Shown one piece after another: positions 1-11,005 of a stretch of 64,000 nucleotides of DNA. Every line of letters begins with the position of its first letter. Positions within the stretch are counted from its first letter, which is position 1. The position numbers were made by a program, and so were the translations under genes. Source of the DNA: Rhytidiadelphus loreus (taxonomy: Eukaryota > Streptophyta > Bryopsida > Hypnales > Hylocomiaceae); contig OX344764.1 of assembly GCA_947034895.1 (NCBI GenBank), positions 39,992,935 through 40,056,934 of the forward strand. Reading direction: 5' to 3'. The notes under the pieces are model-generated. The model was not told the DNA's origin, did not search any database, and saw only the letters and a list, made by a program, of their open reading frames with translations.

Positions 1-312
1 TGTAAAAGCTTCGGTTGGTGGAATGCTTAAAGGTCACTTGTCCTACAGAGCACATTTTCTCCATTCACCGCTTTCTATGACGCTATACAATTCCTCTCAA
101 TTTGTAGGCTAGTCTAAACGTACATAGCAAGATCGTTAGTATGGATCCACTGTATTCAATATTGAACCTAACCTGTCTATTGGGCCGCAAAGATAACGTA
201 CTTAGAACTCAGAAATTCGTATATTGAAAGATAACCTGGATTGACGAGAACTTGACAAACTGGGCTTTTCTGTGGGATAGGCAACGGCGTTTGCGTGATC
301 AATCCATAACAG
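1..312. other. region upstream of the invertase mini-exon
   Basis: No convincing coding exon is visible here. A GH32 invertase should have an N-terminal exon ending in a sequence like NWMN just before the mini-exon at 313. The stretch around 250-275 contains codons that could read NWA, but this is too weak to call. The first exon may be decayed or lie outside the window. Confidence 0.4.
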
Positions 313-3200
313 ATCCAAACGGTACGCACCAATCCACCCTCTTCGGCATTGTTGATAATTATAAACGGAAATGATTGATTTGATATTCTCTAGTTGCTTG
401 CAGGCCCTGTATATTACAAAGGCTACTACCAACTCTTCTATCAATACAACCCCTTGGCTGTCATTCCTGGAACAATCGACAGGTACCATGCCGTCTCTAA
501 GGACATGATCCACTGGCAATACTTGGGAGCGGCTTTGAAGCGCGACCAGTGGTACTTGTAAATATGCACACAATAACTACCATAGTCAAATATTCTATTA
601 AAGGATGCTTAAGATTGTCATTTACAGATATTACATTAGTTTTCTTACCTCAATGATAGAAATGATTGGTATTATTAGGTATTAAACGTAGTTAACTACC
701 CCTGAATGATACACTTATCAACACTTGGTTTTGCAATTTTCAAAACGAAGTCTTTTACATACTAAGATTGTATGCTTCCATATCCAATTCACTTTGTTAC
801 TTAAAAATTGTAATGAGTTGGTTCCGCAAGAAGATTTCCAAATTTCTCAATGAGTACAAAGACTTATGGCATGTGAATGTAACCTTCACATTCTACAATC
901 ACTGAAAAACTGTCAACATAAAACGAAGATTTAGTAGAAGAGGGAATCAGTCTTATTTGCTTTTTTCCCGTGTGTGATAACCCGAGGCTCCATGCAACCC
1001 AATTGCCGAGACGCCACCCGGTTACAACACCTCCCTATCCCGAGACCCCACCGAAGCGTGGGGGCTTTCAGACGGGGTGTGGAGAATGCTCGTGGGAGCA
1101 AACTAAGGTGAAGGAGGGTTAATTGGCACTACGCTCCTGTTCAAGAGCACAGACTTTGTAAAGTGGAATTACTCACACCATTTAAGATACATGAGAATCC
1201 CACCACGGGAATGTGGGAATGCCCAAATTCCTTCCCTGTTAGAATGCACGGCACCAAAGGCCTGGAACTGTCAGAAGTAGGACCCCACGTCTTACGCGTC
1301 CTGAAAGTAAGCTTGAATCTGGTCAAACATGACTACTACTCCGTGGGAAAGTACTTGGTACAAACAGACACGTACGCACCTCTCAACGCAGAAATTGACA
1401 CTGGCATTGGGCTAAGGTAGGATTATGGGAAGTACTGCGCGTCTAAGATATTTTTTGATCACAAAACACAGAGACGAATCCTATATGGGTGGGCAAACAA
1501 GTCCACCAACACAAGAAGCGATACTGCTAAAGTCTGGGCAGGCCTTCAGGTGAAACTCTCAGCTCCAAGAATATGAATGATAGGCTACAATTTTATGCGG
1601 ATCTAAGGGTTAAAAGAAAGCCTTGATAAGACTCTAACCTCTCTATTGGCTTCTCTGCAGTCAATACTAAGAGTGGTTTGGCTGAACCCAAGAACCAGCA
1701 CCAACCTCCTCCAGTGGCCTATCAAAGAAGTCAACAAACTTCGGCATGGTAAGTCACAGCAAAAGACGTGAAGCTAAAAGGAGGGGAAGTGGCTCGACTC
1801 AGGAGTTCAGGTTCTCACCCATCATAACCCCAAAAGCATTTCATTGACCGAAATGTTCTTTTGCATTCTTGGTTAAGTTCCTATGAACGCAATTTTTTAC
1901 TGCAATTTTGACTGTATTTCCAACATCTATGTAGAGTGGGGAGATCTTCCAGATTTCTAGATTTCCAATGAACCAATTTGCAAGATAAAACAAGTTTGTG
2001 GTTAGAGATTATACTGGCTTCGCGTTTTTGGTTTCTTTTAGCTTTAGGCACCCATAAAATTTTAATTCTTTTTAAATTAAGAAAATTATTCTCCTGTACA
2101 ATAGATCCATATTTACAAGAACTGCTATCATTCAATCCATTCTAATTAGCGAGGTAATAAATACAAGGAATTTTGCGCAGTCAGTCAAGGAATCTCCCAG
2201 GGAAATCTCCATTTGGCCAATTGGAGGTTACATTGAAATCTTTGTGTTATCAAACACCTACGTCTCATTACACAAGCAGATAATGTAAATACACTACTGA
2301 AAGAGACAGTATTGCTAACCAGTAGACAAGTTTATTAAATTGATCATTTGGGAACATTGGAAGGGACAAACTATGGTTTCTGAAAAGTTCTGCTATACCT
2401 GCATTCTGATTTGAGAAGCCCTTGCAGCTGGACATTGAGGTGGCCTTCAAGATGCCTCAAGTGCAGCAAGGAGCAACACCGCCCGAACTGCTTGCTGAAT
2501 CAGGAACCTATGTATGCAGCCAAAACGAAGCATCAATGAAGGGTACATATGGACCTTTTGGGTTACTAGTGCTGGCTACAGATGATCTGAAGGAGCAGAC
2601 AACTGTGTACTTCTACTTCGTCTACTCCAAGAAAAATGGCTGGAAGACTCTCGTGTGCAGTGATCAGAGCAGGTACAAGTTTACCAGGTTTACCAGGTTT
2701 TCATGTTGCATCACTGATCCTCTTTTAGCTACATCTACGTGGTTCAACCTGAGTACAGATCTACAATATCTACATATCTGACTGTAGACAAGACAACATA
2801 CGGCAGTTACGTGCGTCTCTATGAGCATGACAAATAACTAGAACTCCGACTCCTTGTAAGTGTGAAAATCATCCTCCATACTGAAAGACTAGCTGGTATC
2901 AGGTACTGAAGGTAAGGCTAACCAAACTGCCAAGTATGCTATTCAGAGTCCGTCATTGGAACAATTCTGTTACAAATTTGGACTGATTTCAATTGGCCAT
3001 TATTCATCTCCAGGTGGATCACTCGGTAGTGGAGACGTTTGCACAAGGTGGCCGGCCAGTGATTACCTCCAGAGTATATCCCCAATATGCTCAAGGTAAA
3101 AATGCGCGTCCTGTTCAACAACGGCTCTGAGCCAGTAACAATTGACACGGTTAATGTGTGGAATATGGGCACAGTGAAGTTCGTAGACTATAAAAACTAA
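313..3200 (+). pseudogene. glycoside hydrolase family 32 (acid invertase-like) pseudogene
   Basis: This is a relic of a plant acid (vacuolar or cell-wall) invertase, the enzyme that splits sucrose. Recognisable exons: 313..321 (9-nt mini-exon giving DPN), 404..557 ([14 protein letters not shown], then [10 protein letters not shown]), about 990-1549 (RDPTEAW, WECP, DTGIGLR, YGWAN, WAGLQ), 1661..1748 (VVWLNP, LLQWP), 2428..2672 (GPFGLLVLA, YFYFV), 2729..2855 (VDKTTYGS) and 3014..3200 ([20 protein letters not shown]). The catalytic Asp of DPN, the RDP motif and the acid Glu of WECP are all still readable. It is broken several times: in-frame TAA at 1104-1106, a frameshift between about 1165 and 1200, TAG at 1418-1420 where family members have Tyr (GLRYDYG), TAA at 2835-2837, and a +1 shift near 3110 just after KNAR. 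The stretch that normally follows DQWYD is missing. With this many lesions it is not a functional enzyme unless the assembly is poor. Conserved splice sites show that it descends from an ordinary spliced gene, not a retrocopy. Confidence 0.85.
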
Positions 3201-3473
3201 GGCCGGAGACTTCCCGCCATCTGTTTGACGCTCTTGCTGCCAACTTGTGTAAAACTTCCACTTTTGCTGCATAAAAGTGCCTAAGTGAGCAGAAAAAGGA
3301 TGAAAAAAACAGGTCCTAATGTATAAACATTAACATTAATGTAGTTATGAAAAGAATACAATCCAAAGCTGATGGCATCCAAAGAAGAGAATACATGAAA
3401 ATACCTTCCAAAAAACATTGCTTAATCGTATCTCCGAGGCTAAAATCGGGAATGTCCATTTCGTAATACATGA

Positions 3474-5667
3474 TTATGCTGTCAACGAGAGTACATGTTC
3501 AGCTAGCTGCTTTGCTGCATCTGGACCTGCCATATCTAGAGCGGCGCCTTGCATCCTCTTCTGCACTGCATCGTCTCCTGTGCAGAGAGCAAGATTGCAT
3601 TAGTAACGCTTCATACTACACCGGGACTTTTGGATAAACTTCCGTTTGGTCAAAATATTTTTCTGATCGGTAAGATCATGAAAGAGTGCAGTTCCTTAAA
3701 CAAGAAGTTCTCAATATGAAAGAGAAAGCAGTCACCTAGAATCCTTAGAATCTCTGTAGCAAGACTGTCTGCACTGAGATCCCTCTCTGGAAGGACAGTG
3801 GCAGCACCGGCCTCAGCCATGGCCCGAGCATTCTTCATCTGATGATCCTCAGCTACACTGGAGGCCGGAATCTGTTGTCAATTCCAAACGCTCAGCGCAC
3901 AGTTCAAAAGCACGTCACTGTGTACTGCCATCAATCTAGATAACAGTGAAGCATATTGTGCCAAACAGTCAAATCACAATGCGCACATTGTAAAATTCAT
4001 CTCTCTCATTTTCAAAGCTCATACCAGAATGGCCGGCGTGGCAGTGACCAACAACTCGCTGCAAGTTATTGCACCTGCCCTTGCTACAACGACATCGGCA
4101 GCGGCATACATCATCTCCATAGCGTCCACATAGCTAGCAATCATCCAGACAAGCCATCAGGCAACTCAATTCAACGAAGGCCAACGATAAGCTCTAGTAC
4201 ACGTTAAGGTTTGTAAATGTCTCTTTCCACGAGCGAAATGCACCCTAAAACCCTAAAACCCTAAACCCTAAACCCTAAAAACATCACCATATCTAAGGAA
4301 GAGGACACTGACCCGTTAGGGACCTGATCCCGTATGTTACCAACAGACACTCATCTATTCGTACATTTGGTAGACCTTCAATTAGCAAGTGGTATAAGCA
4401 TAGCTTGGTTAAATGTATCCTTGAATGAAAAAAAGGTTATCTCCTGTCCCTTATAAGTGGTCTACAACCTCCCACTTTTAAATCGCTTAAAAAATTCATA
4501 CATAGTGATCTCAACAGATTTGGTTTTTGTAATTTGATCTCAACAGATTTGTTTTTTATACCCAGAGTGATCTTTCCACAGCTCTATGCTGATCTTCCAA
4601 ACATCGCACTCCTACATGTTGGTTATAATGCTTAAAGTGAAGCAAATAGCATCCTCTACCATACAACAAGCAAATGGACGAAAGAACAACAATTCGTGGA
4701 CTCACGGTAAGAGTGCCAATCGTGGGTGCGTGCCCACTCGACTCAGAGTCGAATCATAATTCAATCTCCCAGTTTGCCAGATAACATACCGCCTCGGGTT
4801 CTGCTCCAACAAGGATAAAACAGTTCCTGCCATAGCCTCATTGATAAAACGAGCCCCCAGGGATCCTCCCATCACAACCACCACCTCCTCGTGGCCACCG
4901 AACTCCACCTCAAAAAACGACCGCAACGCAGATAATTTCTCGATTCGCTGCTGGAGCACACGCCTCGTGGGATTCCCAATGAGAATGCATTTCTTGTCTG
5001 GAAAATAAGCAGTGGCAGCGGCGAAAGCGACGAAGACAACCTTCGCAACTCGACCGAGGATGCGGTTGCTCAGCCCCGCGTACGCGTTTTGCTCCTGAAT
5101 CGCCACCTTGACACCACTCAAAGCTGCCATGAGGCACACTGGCCCCGCGATGTAACCCCCTGTTCCCACCACCACGTCGGGTCGGAACTTGCGAACGATG
5201 CGCCAGGAAAGGAACACACAGAGAAGTAATCGCAGCGGCAGAAACAGATTGGAGAAGCTATAGAATGGTCGTCGTATGGCAACTGCGGGAATTGGCGAGA
5301 TTGTGTAGCCTGCTTTGGGGACAATGTCCCACTCCATGCGCTCTCTGGTGCCTACGAAGTGAATCTCGGCTGCGGGGTTTAGGTTCTTCACTTCGTCGGC
5401 AATTGCGAGAGCTGGATAAACGTGACCACCGGTTCCACCCGCCGCAAACATAATCCTAGGTCCCGGACGCGCAACGTCGCCGCTACTCTTCGTCCCAATC
5501 GCTGCACAGATGCGTCTACTCCTGAGGAAAAAATTACAAGTGGAATAATTTACATTTCCCCTAAAAGAAAAGGATTTACATAAGGAGACGCTCTCTGTTC
5601 CGGAATTAGTACGTAAACGCAGTGAAGAAACTCTGAACGCCATTCCGTCCAATCCTCTCGTCGTCAT
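3474..5667 (-). CDS. MURG: plastid MurG, UDP-N-acetylglucosamine transferase
   Basis: MurG adds GlcNAc from UDP-GlcNAc to lipid I to make lipid II, the last membrane-associated precursor of peptidoglycan. In plants the protein is expected in plastids. CDS is complement(3474..3577, 3736..3871, 4025..4133, 4706..5667), 1311 nt, 436 aa. Residues 1-65 are rich in Ser, Thr and Arg and poor in acids, like a transit peptide. The rest is full-length compared with bacterial enzymes of about 355 aa. Visible motifs: glycine loop GGTGGH at 77-82, GTGGY near 168-172, QEQNAYAGLSNR at 191-202, glycine loop GGSLGA at 267-272, WQTG at 297-300, and the donor-binding RAGAITCSEL from about 339 in exon 2. Exon 3 carries AEDHQMKNA and ends in LPERDLSADSLATEIL. 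All introns are GT-AG and the frame is open throughout, so the gene looks intact. Met9 is a possible alternative start. The gene is convergent with the invertase relic. Confidence 0.93.
4243..4280. repeat. interstitial telomere-like (CCCTAAA)n tract
   Basis: Five consecutive units of CCCTAAA or CCCTAAAA lie in the first intron of MurG. The unit is the Arabidopsis-type plant telomere repeat. Short tracts like this are common near plant promoters (telo-box) and in introns, so it need not mark a chromosome end. Confidence 0.8.
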
Positions 5668-5987
5668 TGAGCGTCAGCTGCAAAAATCCAAACCGAAACC
5701 TAGTAACTTCAGCACCAAAACAACAACAAGAATCGTACAATCACGCACATGAATTGATCTGGAAATTCGCACTCGAAATTCTCGAAATCACTGACATTCT
5801 TGTGAAGAGGTTTCCGGTATTGGCAATGTAATCAATGTGATCTGCAGATTTTCATATCCATCGGTGGACGTTGCAGCATCGCTTCCGCAACGTCGACTGT
5901 AAGGAACACAGGCACATGCTAACTGAAGCCTAATGTTATGAGGTACAGTTGATGGCAGACTTCCATGTGCTAAACTTGGCCAAAATT

Positions 5988-6033
5988 GCAGAGAAGACAA
6001 AATATTCTTTGCAGAGAAGACGAAATATTCTTT
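5988..6033. repeat. 23-bp tandem duplication
   Basis: Two adjacent 23-bp copies starting GCAGAGAAGAC differ at one base (A or G after GAC). They lie upstream of MurG. Confidence 0.75.
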
Positions 6034-6063
6034 GGAATTCTACATGGAAGTGTGCAATATTAT

Positions 6064-6176
6064 GGGGAGTTAGTTCAGCAAACTCACTTAACATCTACAT
6101 GGCAGCAGGGAGTTGATTCACTTAAAATGGTGAGTACAGAAGTTCAGTGAGTTTGTTGAACCCAATGTGACTCCCC
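6064..6176. repeat. small inverted-repeat (MITE-like) element
   Basis: The left end GGGGAGTTAGTTCAGCAAAC is mirrored at the right end by GTTTGTTGAACCC...GACTCCCC, giving an imperfect hairpin of about 113 bp. A similar GGGGAGTCAC...TTCAGTGAAC sequence occurs at about 24230-24310, which suggests a dispersed family. Confidence 0.5.
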
Positions 6177-8735
6177 CTAATGTAATGTAAGGGCCTCCTT
6201 ACATAGTGGGTGGGCGTGGGCGGGCAAATGCACTATTGCACCTTGTCTAAACCTGGTGGGGCAAGAACCACCCACTTGGCCAATTTGCACTTTTATGTGG
6301 TGAACACTAGTGAAACTAGTGATTGTTTCTTTTGTATAAAAATTAAAAATAAATATAAGCAACTACCTATCCAATTTCTAAGATTTCCTTCAATAGTCAC
6401 TAGGATATTCTAAACAATCTTGTGTGTTCAATGAAAAGGCATTAGTGATATTGGTGGGGACCAAACATATTCCTAACATCCACCCAATTTTGCCCATGCA
6501 TCAATGGAAATTCCTCCCCAACCAATGCACTAAAGATGGCCTATATGCTGCTCAGTAGACTAAAATTGTGGACTAAAATTGTGGACTAAAATTGTGGACA
6601 GTAGTGGCTAGATTTGCCTACTAGGCTCACATGTAAGCCCAACCTAAGAGGAAGACTATAATTGTTGGTTGGCAAAATTATGGAGAGAAGCCCATAGAAA
6701 GTGGAGGAGGCAACTTTTTTACTTGAGAAAGATTAGTTTTATTATTGGGTTTGAACTTTTTGGTTGGTCTTTGTTCAGCAACAAGACAAAGCTACTCCTA
6801 AAATGTTGTCTCTCCTTACTCATATTGAAATGTAAGCAATATAGAAGTCTGCGGAAGCAATTTCAATTATGGAAAAATTGAAAATTGCTTTTCAATTTTC
6901 ACTATGTATGGAAGTCCACCCTTATAATTTCGATGAGATGGCTTATTATTTATTATTATTATTTCACATATATATATATATATACAAATAAAAAAGAAGG
7001 TGATAACAATTTGCATTTTTTTCAAAAAAGTATAAATTTGTCTCCCAATGAGTTAGTGGAATTTCATAACCAACATGTATTATGCTAAGTACTACAATAA
7101 TGCGGTGAGTTACATTGTTGTAATTGATCAATTCTAGTTGATCAAATTTTATTTGATGACTTTGACTTGTACCCTTACATACAACAATAATCTTCAAAAG
7201 CTCTTCTATATCTCAAAATTTACCATAGCTATTAGAAAAATAGGGTGGCAAAAGTGGAATATTGTACAAAAAAATGAATTTCTAAGAAAATTCTTAAGTC
7301 TAAATTTATTCAATAATAAAAGTTGAGGTGTCATGCAATGAAAGATAATGTAATAATCAAACAAAGTATTGATATTTTTCCTCTTTTACGTGACTATTAC
7401 AGCAAATTAATTCTTTTCCAAACCTTCTATTTGCATCCAATTTATTTTCCTTCATTATGGCAAATGGTCAATGGTATTTTCTTCTATCAGCTTGAACTTT
7501 TGGTTGAATTTTCTACCCCGTTACAATAGTCAAATATTCCACATGTTTAAATTGATTGTGGAAAACATTAAGACTTGTTAGATTATATACGGGAGAGAAT
7601 GGGAATTCTTTTTTGGATCATACAGTAAAAAATTCATGAATTATGAATTATAATGAAAGAAATTTGACTTTAAGTGTTTGGTACAATATTTTACATTTTT
7701 TTTTTCATAATTAGACTATACAAGTTTTCCTCTTGTGTGAAGCATGTCTTGAAAATAATCTAGATAACTATGTCTAGGTAATTTGAGTTTGTGTTGAAGA
7801 CTTATTAAGCCTTAATACTTATCTATTCAATTAGAGAGAAGATTAGATGAAATACAAACTATGAACTTTAATAAGTTCTTTTTGTTTTCAAAAGAAAGTG
7901 ATTGAAGTTTATGAAAAAACATTGAGAACGTAGAAGATCATTAGGTCTTCTAATTTATGATAGCTCCAAAAAAATTCATTGAGAAGATTCTTAAGAACCT
8001 TTAGATTAGAGTTTTAAAAACTCATTCTAAATAATAAAGAGTTTTGAATGTCTATCCAATAGGATTTGTATTACACAAATTCTGTATGAGGCACAATATA
8101 ATTCATGTATCTCACATTGATCGTCTCATTTATATTATTGGGGTGATATGACACGTACTTACAAAATTATTGTTTTGCCTATTCAAATTTTTCCAAGCCC
8201 TAATCCAAATTTAATAATCGAAAATAAATGCACATAATGAAAATTTATCTCCTTTAGTCCATTCAAGAAATTATATTTTTTCAATATACACATTTATTTT
8301 CTATTATAGTTTTTAATTTCATTAAAAACACTTGATATTTCTATAAATTTATTTGAAAGACATCATTAAATTGATATTCTAAATTGAATTTTATGATATA
8401 TCTACTCAAATTTTGGAAATTTTGGCTAGTCCCTAGTATTTATAAAAGGATAATAGTGAACGAGGATATTAAACAGTTTGAACAAATCCTCTTTTCCTTT
8501 TTTGACTAAGGTAGTGTACTCTGAAAGTGACCATTTAAAGGTTGGTCTTCCTTTTTAATGGGTTTCAGTGGACAAGAAGATTTTTATCTCGTTTCTTAGA
8601 CAAATAAAAACAAATGTGGAATGTAACACAAGTGATTTCATATTTTTTGAAGCATTATCGAATTACTACTTATGAGTTTTCAAAGATTTACAACGTTGTA
8701 GGCACCTATTTATACCCCCACTGCACGGTTGCTAT

Positions 8736-9108
8736 TAAGGTAGGAATACCATAAACGGTTAAAATAAGCATTTTAGTCTAGAAGATATGGAAAATTCATT
8801 GAGAAATTCAGCTCAATGTGTGTACAAATAAGGATGAGGAAGAATGCAAAAAGAAAAGAAAAAAGAAATCTTCAAAAATGAATATTTTATTGAATATAAA
8901 TGTGGATTTCTCATACAGACCCCATTCTTGTCTCATAGCTTCACCTAAAACAGTTTCCCTTGGAACTTGTTCCTAATAAAGTCTAAGCCAATCAAATTTA
9001 AGCAAATCGAATCTTTTCAAATCAACATCAAAACTAGCTATTGTTGGTTTTAGAACACCCTATTGTGCCATTAGGAAGGGGGGTGTCATTTATGGTATTC
9101 CTACCTTA
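8736..9108. repeat. 20-bp inverted repeat pair flanking 333 bp
   Basis: TAAGGTAGGAATACCATAAA at 8736-8755 is exactly complementary to 9089-9108. The enclosed DNA is AT-rich and has no coding potential. This could be a decayed small DNA element, although no target duplication is evident. Confidence 0.6.
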
Positions 9109-9149
9109 TGTGAGTGTAGGATCTTGAGCCCATGAGCATAGGAAACCAA

Positions 9150-9360
9150 GCTCCTATGTTATAAGCACCTTCAATGGTTATAGGATGTTTATATTATAGG
9201 TGTCCATGTTATAAGCATCTTCTATGGTTTATAGGATATTCATATCATAGGTCTCTATGTCATAGGCACCTATATTATAAGCACCTTCCATAGTTATAGG
9301 ATGTTTATATTGTAAGTATGTATGTTATAGACATCTTCAATAGTTCTAGAGTACCTATAT
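9150..9360. repeat. degenerate tandem repeat, unit about 50-65 bp
   Basis: Four diverged units repeat the pattern ATGTTATAAGCACCTTC...GGTTATAGGATGTTTATATTATAGGT. Unit length varies because of internal gains, such as the extra ATGTCATAGGCACC piece near 9260. No coding meaning is apparent. Confidence 0.7.
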
Positions 9361-9804
9361 GCCTAGGCTCACATACTAGCACCGTTCCCCCCACTAGATC
9401 TTTTAAAATCCATTTACTTGCAGCTTGTAAAGAGATACGGGGAAACCAAAGAGAATCATTGACTCTTGCAATAAATAATACTTTTATTAGCCTCGATCCA
9501 TTCATAGTCTCTCGTATATCAATTCTAGGACCACCTCATGTCTATTTAAGAGCTAACTCTAGGGTCAATTTGACCGAGAGCAGACTCCTTTAGGTTGAAA
9601 ATTAGGTATACTTACCTTTCAACAATATCCATCTCATCTTCCAAAGCACGTAACAATTTACAAGTACATCATGTACCCACTCTTTGGAGAGCATTATTGA
9701 ACATAGGACGACTTCATAGGATGAAACTTCCTTCTCTATGAGTCAAGGAAACCACGCCACCTCATCCTTTGGGGAGAACATGCTTTCCTGGGTACTTGAC
9801 TCTC

Positions 9805-10338
9805 TCTCCACTGCAACAACTGAGTGGTCAATCATCAGGTACCATAAAAAAATAAATATCTTCTCACCACTGGTGTGAACAGGACCCCGTTTGTTGAGAT
9901 GTTTGGATCAATCGAATATTGCCAAGTCAGACACCCGGGACCCACCAGCAGTACCCCGAAGGCCTGTCCCTCCAATGATCCCAACCTCCCGCTGACGTGG
10001 GGACCGCGTGGCCTGCCAGCGCACCCGCGCGGCCATGGGATCTTCTTCTCCACTGCGGCGCCACCACAGCAGTCTCTCTCCTCACCTTAAGCTTTCTCCT
10101 CTCCCCTGCTTTTTTCACACAGTCCTTGGATTTCTCCGCCCGCCCTTTGTGTCTCTCTCGGTCTCAGTCACACTGCTCCCCCATCGGTTCCTTCGCGCAT
10201 TCCTCTGCCAAGAAAACTCCCCGGAGAAGAAGAAGAAGAGACTCTTTTGCGAGCTCAATCTCAGAACATTTCCTTTCTTGTATGTGTGAAGAATCACGCA
10301 CGCCATATCTTCTTTTTCTTCCGCAACCTTCAACGCTG

Positions 10339-10369
<31 letters not shown>

Positions 10370-11005
10370 TCTCTCCGACTAAGAAGTCCAGTGCTTTAAG
10401 TTTTTTTTTGTAGTTTTTAGTTGGGAGGTCGTCGTTCTTGGGACCGAGGTTCCTGGTTCGGCATTCGAACACTACAGGGTTCTTGTCGTCCCCTGCTTTG
10501 ATTTTTTTTGAGACGCGGCGGCAGTGGGAAATTTCTTCAGTTTGTGAGGTATGGTGTGATTTTTTTGTTATGAGATGATTGATTGGGTTACGAGGTGACA
10601 AAACTTTTTGGCTGGTTCGTGCATTGTGTGCTGCTTTTTTCTCTCGAGTGCTATTTGGTTCGACGGGTAGTTTTTGAGTCGGTGTCTGACTAGTTTAGGA
10701 AGTAGGCAGTATAGAATGACATGTTTGAGGTTTGTTTTTGAAGTTGTTGAGTATGGTGATTGTGAGATTTTTTTTTCGGTGAGTTCTTTCCTGGACGTAA
10801 AGGTTTAGACTTAAGTTTGGTTTGAAGGGTGCGTTCCAGTGGTTTGAATCAACTATCAGAGTCATGGTTTAAGTTGCGTTTTTTATGTTACTGACATATT
10901 CTATGGCACTACATTAGTACTGTTGGCGATTTACTATGAACCGTTGTTATTATTTTTTTTATCTAAGGCGATGAGTGTAATGTGGGGGCTCAGATTTGTA
11001 GGAAA
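9805..11005 (+). other. promoter and 5-prime leader of the BRO1-domain gene
   Basis: Composition shifts at about 9950 from AT-rich to GC-richer, pyrimidine-rich DNA typical of a plant core promoter and leader. From 10338 to 10376 there is a CTCTCA-type hexanucleotide run merging into CT repeats, a feature often found in plant 5-prime UTRs. The TTTGTAG at 10994-11000, just before the ATG at 11006, could be the acceptor of a leader intron, with a donor somewhere near 10545. This is inference, because no cap site or spliced leader can be seen directly. Open frames in the CT tract come from its simple composition. Confidence 0.45.
10338..10376. repeat. CTCTCA/CT microsatellite
   Basis: Several CTCTCA hexamers run into plain CT dinucleotides, within the presumed leader of the BRO1-domain gene. 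Confidence 0.85.

Larger units (their letters stand above)
5668..9804. other. AT-rich intergenic region with small repeats
   Basis: No gene is supported. It holds the presumed MurG promoter side (from 5668), a 23-bp direct repeat (5988-6033), a small inverted-repeat element (6064-6176), a triple 13-bp repeat at 6558-6596 (unit GACTAAAATTGTG), a short TA microsatellite near 6968-6984, and the repeats listed separately at 8736-9108 and 9150-9360. Base composition is strongly AT-rich compared with the flanking exons. The short open frames in this stretch are composition artefacts. Confidence 0.6.
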
